Shown here: positions 23,288 to 27,720 of the stretch, piece after piece
Layout: each line of letters starts with the position of its first letter
Position numbering within the stretch: position 1 is the stretch's first letter
Origin: Atribacteria bacterium SCGC AAA255-N14
Lineage (GTDB): Bacteria > Atribacterota > JS1 > SB-45 > 34-128
NCBI GenBank assembly: GCA_000405345.1
Contig: ASPC01000008.1
Location: 1 to 27,720, forward strand
Direction: 5' to 3'
DNA length: 27,720 bases
Made by a program: the position numbers and the translations under genes
The notes under the pieces: model-generated
The model's database searches: none
Told to the model about the DNA's origin: nothing
What the model saw: the letters and a program-made list of their open reading frames with translations, nothing else

Positions 23288-24127
23288 ATGAAAATATCTA
23301 CTCAAAAACGAACAGATGTAATTATATCCGAAGCAATATTAATCATTGTTTCTCTGGTATTTATATTACCGTTAATACTTGCATTAACTATGAGTATACA
23401 GCCTCCCCATGTTGTTTTTTCCTTCCCCCCGAAGATTCTTCCTCGAGGACTCCACTTACAAAATTATGTTACCGCCTTTCAAAGGGTCCCATTTTTCAGG
23501 CTATTTCTGAATAGTGCCATAGTAGCAGTGATGATTACCGCTGGGAAACTGATAACCGGTGCTCTCGCTGGATACGCCTATGCCAATTTTAAATTTTTTG
23601 GCAAAAGTTTTTCCTTTGCTTTTCTGTTTGCTACCTTATTTTTACCAGCTGAAATAATTATGATTGTACCCCTATTTTCCCTAATGGTAAAGTTTGGATG
23701 GGTCAATACTTACTGGGCTTTGACTATTCCTTTCATGGCAAGTGCTACCAATACTTTTTTGCTGCGACAGCATTTTATGATGATTCCCAAAGAACTTGAG
23801 GATTCAGCAAGAATTGACGGTGCTGGACCAATGGCATATTTTCTAAAAATTTTACTCCCTCTTTCCAAAGCTATGCTTGGCGGTGTATCAATTATTAATT
23901 TTATTTATGCCTGGAATCTTTACCTCTGGCCTCTTATCATTACCATGGAAGATAAAATGAAGACCGTTCAGGTTGGAGTAAAGATGCTGATTGACTCTGA
24001 AGCAGCAAGTGACTGGGGAGTGATCATGGCCGGAACCGTTTCCGCAGTAATACCTACCTTAATAGTATTTTTTGTACTTCAATCTATTTTTGTAAAGAGT
24101 CTTACCCGATCGGGTATCAAGGGATAG
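23288..24127 (+). CDS. ugpE: ABC transporter permease, UgpE-like (copy 2)
   Basis: 279 residues, about six membrane segments, with the EAA loop EDSARIDGAGPMAYFLKILL (171-190). AYANFKFFGKSF and LLRQHFMMIPKELEDSARIDGAG parallel the copy 1 UgpE. AAGGAGAG precedes the ATG, 11 bases after ugpA. The same order and spacing as copy 1 indicates duplication of the whole ugpBAE module. As in copy 1, no ATPase gene follows. Confidence 0.9.
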   Translation: MKISTQKRTDVIISEAILIIVSLVFILPLILALTMSIQPPHVVFSFPPKILPRGLHLQNYVTAFQRVPFFRLFLNSAIVAVMITAGKLITGALAGYAYANFKFFGKSFSFAFLFATLFLPAEIIMIVPLFSLMVKFGWVNTYWALTIPFMASATNTFLLRQHFMMIPKELEDSARIDGAGPMAYFLKILLPLSKAMLGGVSIINFIYAWNLYLWPLIITMEDKMKTVQVGVKMLIDSEAASDWGVIMAGTVSAVIPTLIVFFVLQSIFVKSLTRSGIKG

Positions 24128-24278
24128 ATTATACCTTGACTTAAAAGAGTACAACATAAACATCGTTTCACATTTTCCCTTAAGCCCCTATATTTCTTAT
24201 CTATTAATGATTATCAAAAAACCTACAAATATAAATAAATTTTTCTTGCCTTTGGGGTTTTTATTAGTGCTCTTTTTA

Positions 24279-24307
24279 TTGACAGGTTAAAAAAAATATG
24301 TTATACA
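24279..24307 (+). promoter_or_regulatory. Strong sigma70-type promoter for tctC
   Basis: TTGACA (24279-24284), a 17-base spacer, TATACA (24302-24307): eleven of twelve consensus bases. The predicted start, near 24314, lies inside the palindrome at 24309-24324. The rest of the 24128-24509 gap is AT-rich, with a G7 run at 24424-24430 and no gene that I can see. Confidence 0.8.
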
Positions 24308-24308
24308 T

Positions 24309-24324
24309 ATATTGTATACAATAT
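24309..24324. promoter_or_regulatory. Perfect 16-bp palindromic operator, GntR/FCD-like
   Basis: ATATTGTATACAATAT is a perfect palindrome beginning one base after the tctC -10 box and covering the expected start of transcription. Its core TTGTATACAA resembles operators of FadR/FCD-type GntR regulators, which often control carboxylate transporter operons. A repressor bound here would block transcription. No GntR gene is in the window. Confidence 0.65.
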
Positions 24325-24509
24325 CTATAAAAATAACCTAAAATTAAAATAAATTTTCCTCGAAAATGTAATTAGCTTTAAAATTATTTTTCTCCAAGAT
24401 TAGTATTAAGAAAAAAGGATAAAGGGGGGGATAAAAAAAGACGATAAAAAAGATGTATTACAATGATAAATAAGAAAGAAAGTTTATAAAAAATTATTGG
24501 AGGATTATT

Positions 24510-25370
24510 ATGAAAAAATTATTTTTATTGATTGTAGTTACATTATGTGTTTGTATGAGTTTTATGCTTTTTGCAAGTGCTTCCTATCCTGATAGGAATA
24601 TTACCAATGTATTAGTATGGAGCGCCGGAGGTGGAACGGATGCTTGTAATCGGGTAGTTATGGCGGAAATGGCTAAAATATTAGGCGTGAATGTTAATGT
24701 TGTCAATAAAACCGGTGGAGCAGGTGGTTCTGTAGGGATGAATTATGCTTATTCACAACCTTCTGATGGTTATACTCTTTGTGGCCTTTCCGAGTCTTGC
24801 GTAACTGCTGGAGTACAGGGAGGTTTTGATAAAAGAATGAACGTCTGGGAATATTTTATCATTGGTGGCTCACCAGATGTTGTTTCTGTTTCTGCGAATA
24901 CTCCCTATATGACATTAAAAGATTTAATTGAAGGTGCTAAAACTGATCCTGGAACGATCAGGGCAGGTGCAAGTGCTGCTGGCTCTATACACCATTTAAA
25001 TCTTCTTGCATTGGAAGATGGTTCAGGTGCGAAATTTAATTATATTCCTTATACAGGGTCTGCTCCTGCCCAGAATGCTGCTATGACTGGTGAAGTTTCT
25101 GTAGTAGTTACCTCAGTTGCAGAACAAGCTCAATTAATCCGTGGTGGGAAATTAAGACCCTTGGCAGTATTAATTCCTGAATCATTTGTTTTGGCTGGAG
25201 AAACTTTACCTTCTGCTTTTGATTCTTATCCCGGACTTTCAGAGTATTTACCTATTTCACAGGCTATTGGCTTTGCAATAAAAGCGGATGCACCGGATGA
25301 TATTAAAGCTGTATTGATAGATGCAATAACTTGCTTGGCTATTTCTTCCGGTTCAAGAGGATTATTATAA
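24510..25370 (+). CDS. tctC: Tripartite tricarboxylate transporter receptor TctC/Bug family, C-terminally truncated
   Basis: 286 residues with a signal peptide (cleavage probably after ASA near residue 25). The protein is a Bug-type periplasmic carboxylate receptor: VLVWSAGGGTDACNRVV, VVNKTGGAGGSVGMNYAYSQPSDGYTL, FNYIPYTGSAPAQNAAMTGEVSV and IRGGKLRPLAV. Family members are usually about 320-330 residues. The last genuine Bug-like residues are near DDIKAVLIDAI (to about 25328); the remaining CLAISSGSRGLL is antisense translation of a BKACE gene fragment on the other strand. Some 35-40 C-terminal residues are therefore missing, and the receptor may be non-functional. TTGGAGGA precedes the ATG. 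The cognate tctA and tctB are on the opposite strand. Confidence 0.87.
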   Translation: MKKLFLLIVVTLCVCMSFMLFASASYPDRNITNVLVWSAGGGTDACNRVVMAEMAKILGVNVNVVNKTGGAGGSVGMNYAYSQPSDGYTLCGLSESCVTAGVQGGFDKRMNVWEYFIIGGSPDVVSVSANTPYMTLKDLIEGAKTDPGTIRAGASAAGSIHHLNLLALEDGSGAKFNYIPYTGSAPAQNAAMTGEVSVVVTSVAEQAQLIRGGKLRPLAVLIPESFVLAGETLPSAFDSYPGLSEYLPISQAIGFAIKADAPDDIKAVLIDAITCLAISSGSRGLL

Positions 25371-25423
25371 TCTTTTCCCCACCCGCCGGTTGGAGCCAAA
25401 GCTAAAATAATTTTTTTATTCAT
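25325..25423 (-). pseudogene. 5' fragment of a beta-keto acid cleavage enzyme (BKACE/KCE family) gene
   Basis: Reading leftwards from the ATG at 25423, the first 33 residues are MNKKIILALAPTGGWGK, then DYNNPLEPEEIAKQVI, the recognisable N-terminus of the 3-keto-5-aminohexanoate cleavage protein family (Zn-dependent condensation of a beta-keto acid with acetyl-CoA). After about residue 33-34 the homology stops and the frame becomes antisense tctC. The fragment starts 39 bases after the tctA stop on the same strand, so it was probably the gene after tctA in the original operon. The remaining roughly 240 residues are not in the window. Confidence 0.8.
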
Positions 25424-25462
25424 AAATTATATCTTCACTTTCTTATAGCATAGAATATTTTA

Positions 25463-27004
25463 CTAAGAAATATTCTTACTTATTTTTCTCGAAAACATTT
25501 TATTTGATATTCTTTTAGTAAAAATTTTAAACCATGAAATCTGACTAACTACCATAAGTAAAATGACTAAAACTAAAATTAAACATACCGGTCTTGTAAA
25601 CATGGGTAAAAAACTTCCTTTAGAAACCATTAAGGCTCTTCTTAAATTTGCATCAGCCATGGGTCCTAAAATAACTCCGATAACTAAAGGCGCGATAGGA
25701 TATTCCATTTCAGTTAAGAAGTAAGCTAAGATTCCTACAGGAACCATCAAATAGAGATTAAAAATTCGTAAACCTAAAGAATATGAACCTATTATACATA
25801 GTACAGCGATAATGGGCATAAAAATAGGAGGTGGAATTCTTAAAACCTTAATGACTTGTTTTACTAACAACATACCTGTTATCCACATTGCAAAGGAAGC
25901 TAATAAAAGTATGGCTGCAACTTGAAATATAAAAAGCGGATGATCAAAAGTCAGCATGGGACCAGGTTGAATCCCATGAAGCATTAATGCTCCTAAAAGC
26001 ATGGCTGCAGGAGGACTGCCAGGGACGCCAAGACTCAAAAGAGGTATCATAGCTCCTCCAATACAAGCATTGTTAGCAGTTTCAGCAGATATTACTCCCG
26101 AGACCTCACCTTTTCCAAACCTCTCAGGATGTTTAGAAGAATTTTTAGCCGCCCCATAAGATACCCAACCGGCAATATCTTCCCCTATCCCAGGAATTGC
26201 TCCAATCCCTACTCCAATTAAAGACGAACGTATAATATCTGTAAAATGATGAAAAATTTCAGTAAATTCTGGCAGAATCCTTTGAAACCGTTTTGCTTCT
26301 CCGCATACCACTTTATCCTTTAACACTTGAATAATCTGAGGAATACCAAAAGCGCCGATAAGAACCGGTACAACTTCAAGCCCCCCGTCTAATTCATAAA
26401 GTCCAAAGGTAAATCGAGGATAAAACTGAAGCTGATCTCTCCCCACACAAGCCATAAATAAACCTAAAAAACCGGCAATCCAACCTTTATACGCTAAGTC
26501 ATGACTGGTCAAAGTCCCGCTAATAATAATTCCAAAGAAAGCCAACAAGAAAAATTCAAACGAAGTAAAGTTAAGGGCAAATGCTGAAATAAGGGGAGCC
26601 ATGGTTATGACGAATAACATGCCTATAAAAGTACCAATAGCAGAAGCAGTGGTTGTAAGGCCTAATGCTTTTCCTGCTTTCCCCTGACATGCTAACGGGT
26701 ATCCATCTAAGGCAGTAGCTGCTGCAGCCGCTGTACCGGGAATATTGATCAAAATAGAAGCATAGGAACCACCATATATTGCCCCCACATAGATTGCCAA
26801 TAGGGCTACCATGGCAGTACTGGTATCCATTCCATAGGTTAAGGTAGCAAGTAAAGCCACGCCAAGGGTTGCAGTCAAACCGGGCATAGCTCCAAAGATA
26901 ATTCCTAATAGTACCGCACCAAAAAGGATTAATACATTAATGGGATTAGCAATTAAAATAAATATTTGTTGAAAAAAAATAGATAACTGTTCGAAAATAA
27001 ACAT
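25463..27004 (-). CDS. tctA: Tripartite tricarboxylate transporter large membrane subunit TctA
   Basis: 513 residues, about twelve membrane segments. The two signature re-entrant regions are present: FGAMPGLTATLGVALL (37-52) and GAIPGIGEDIAGWVSYGAAK (268-287), along with INIPGTAAAAATALDGYPLA (86-105). TctA is the main membrane-potential-driven carboxylate channel working with TctB and a Bug-type receptor. It starts 11 bases after the tctB stop, preceded by an AGGTG site. Some TctA proteins end near the last hydrophobic helix; here a basic tail of about 20 residues follows. Substrate unknown; the BKACE fragment downstream suggests a keto acid or a related carboxylate. Confidence 0.92.
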   Translation of the reverse strand: MFIFEQLSIFFQQIFILIANPINVLILFGAVLLGIIFGAMPGLTATLGVALLATLTYGMDTSTAMVALLAIYVGAIYGGSYASILINIPGTAAAAATALDGYPLACQGKAGKALGLTTTASAIGTFIGMLFVITMAPLISAFALNFTSFEFFLLAFFGIIISGTLTSHDLAYKGWIAGFLGLFMACVGRDQLQFYPRFTFGLYELDGGLEVVPVLIGAFGIPQIIQVLKDKVVCGEAKRFQRILPEFTEIFHHFTDIIRSSLIGVGIGAIPGIGEDIAGWVSYGAAKNSSKHPERFGKGEVSGVISAETANNACIGGAMIPLLSLGVPGSPPAAMLLGALMLHGIQPGPMLTFDHPLFIFQVAAILLLASFAMWITGMLLVKQVIKVLRIPPPIFMPIIAVLCIIGSYSLGLRIFNLYLMVPVGILAYFLTEMEYPIAPLVIGVILGPMADANLRRALMVSKGSFLPMFTRPVCLILVLVILLMVVSQISWFKIFTKRISNKMFSRKISKNIS

Positions 27005-27015
27005 ATTAACACCTA

Positions 27016-27720
27016 CTATTTTATCAGGTAATAAATATTATGCATTATTTGTATTATTAATCCCTCTTTAGGAAGCGGAACCAATAAAAAATACCTAAAA
27101 GTTGGACAAAGAATTAGTGGAACTATAAGAGCTACCATTAAAGAAACTATAAGTCTTTTTTTAAAAATATTGCTACTTTTTATATTTACCCAATTATAAA
27201 TTACATAACTTACATAGAAAAATAATGCTAGAATGTCTATAGAATATTTATAATAAGAATTAAGAATTTTGGAAATACCAAATACAAAAAGAATGATAAA
27301 AATTATACTTCCGATAAAATAAAACAAAGTTAATTTTTTCAATAGATCTTTATCATCAAAATAAAAAACAGATATGAAATAAGTTAAAAAGAGTGTAACG
27401 GAAATAAAAAAATCCACTCGGGGAATATTTAAATAAACAAAAGAAAATAAAGCTAATAAAATACCAATAAATCTAATATTTTTTTCAGATAACCCTTTAT
27501 ATCTAACTGAAAAATTATCTAAAAAATATTTAGCTCCACCAGTTTTTATAGAATGAATTAAAAGTACTGCTCCTAAAACCATAATAAAAATACTGATAAT
27601 TAAAGGAAATAATGCCGGAGAAACATACCAAACATTTTGCACGCCTCCAAAAGTATCCTTCATTGGCATTTTGAGGGTTTCCATAATGATCCAAACACTA
27701 AATAGCAAAAGTAAAACGCT
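27016..27720 (-). CDS. tctB: Tripartite tricarboxylate transporter small membrane subunit TctB (5' end outside window)
   Basis: The frame is open through the right edge; an internal TTG at 27708 is only an apparent start, because the hydrophobic segment continues upstream of it. Visible features are an N-terminal helix, a YVSPALFPLIISIFIMVLGAVLLI segment typical of TctB, and about five more hydrophobic stretches. With more than 230 residues it is longer than the common TctB (about 150-170) and may have two or three extra helices. It is upstream of and cotranscribed with tctA (11-base gap). Its low sequence complexity and lack of strict motifs make context important to the call. Confidence 0.75.
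   Translation of the reverse strand, partial: SVLLLLFSVWIIMETLKMPMKDTFGGVQNVWYVSPALFPLIISIFIMVLGAVLLIHSIKTGGAKYFLDNFSVRYKGLSEKNIRFIGILLALFSFVYLNIPRVDFFISVTLFLTYFISVFYFDDKDLLKKLTLFYFIGSIIFIILFVFGISKILNSYYKYSIDILALFFYVSYVIYNWVNIKSSNIFKKRLIVSLMVALIVPLILCPTFRYFLLVPLPKEGLIIQIMHNIYYLIK

Overview
The window is AT-rich, with compact, well-spaced genes preceded by clear Shine-Dalgarno sequences and several consensus sigma70-type promoters. The gene content points to an anaerobic, probably fermentative bacterium: an aldehyde ferredoxin oxidoreductase, an anaerobic-type glycerol-3-phosphate (G3P) dehydrogenase with Fe-S partners, several solute importers and a Bug-type tripartite carboxylate transporter. 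Atribacterota or a deep Firmicutes-like lineage would fit, but this is inference; there is no rRNA or other taxonomic marker here.

Layout. 1-277 (-) is the 5' part of a MarR regulator behind a perfect promoter. 771-4871 (+) holds rlmD (23S rRNA m5U methyltransferase), cca (tRNA nucleotidyltransferase with a degenerate HD motif) and an AspT/YidE-type transporter. 4972-7101 (+) is an aldehyde ferredoxin oxidoreductase gene broken near its 3' end by a one-base frameshift, coupled to a MoaD/ThiS-like protein. 7107-10183 (-) is a tightly coupled trio: GT2 glycosyltransferase, BshB1-like deacetylase and a divergent BshC-like protein, possibly a low-molecular-weight thiol pathway that lacks a recognisable BshA. 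10407-12023 (-) is a Na/Pi-cotransporter/PhoU fusion.

12367-24127 (+) is a large G3P locus: a GlpA-like dehydrogenase, a second FAD/NAD oxidoreductase, a DUF1667 Fe-S protein, the GlpP antiterminator, and two paralogous ugpB-ugpA-ugpE importers separated by a DUF89 phosphatase. Neither importer has an ATPase gene here. Consensus or near-consensus promoters followed by leader hairpins precede glpA and the second ugpB, so GlpP/G3P antitermination is a plausible control mechanism. Each ugpB is followed by a strong hairpin before its permease genes.

24279-27720 holds a tripartite tricarboxylate transporter. tctC (+) has a consensus promoter with a perfect 16-bp palindrome at the expected start site, resembling GntR/FCD operators. 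Its 3' end is replaced by an antisense fragment of a beta-keto acid cleavage enzyme (BKACE) gene, and tctA and tctB follow on the minus strand. The simplest reading is one inversion of a former tctC-tctB-tctA-bkace operon, real or an assembly chimera.

Intergenic regions carry an unusual set of degenerate 7-bp-period repeats at four sites and one 73-bp palindromic MITE-like element. No rRNA, tRNA, CRISPR array, prophage or intact insertion sequence was seen.
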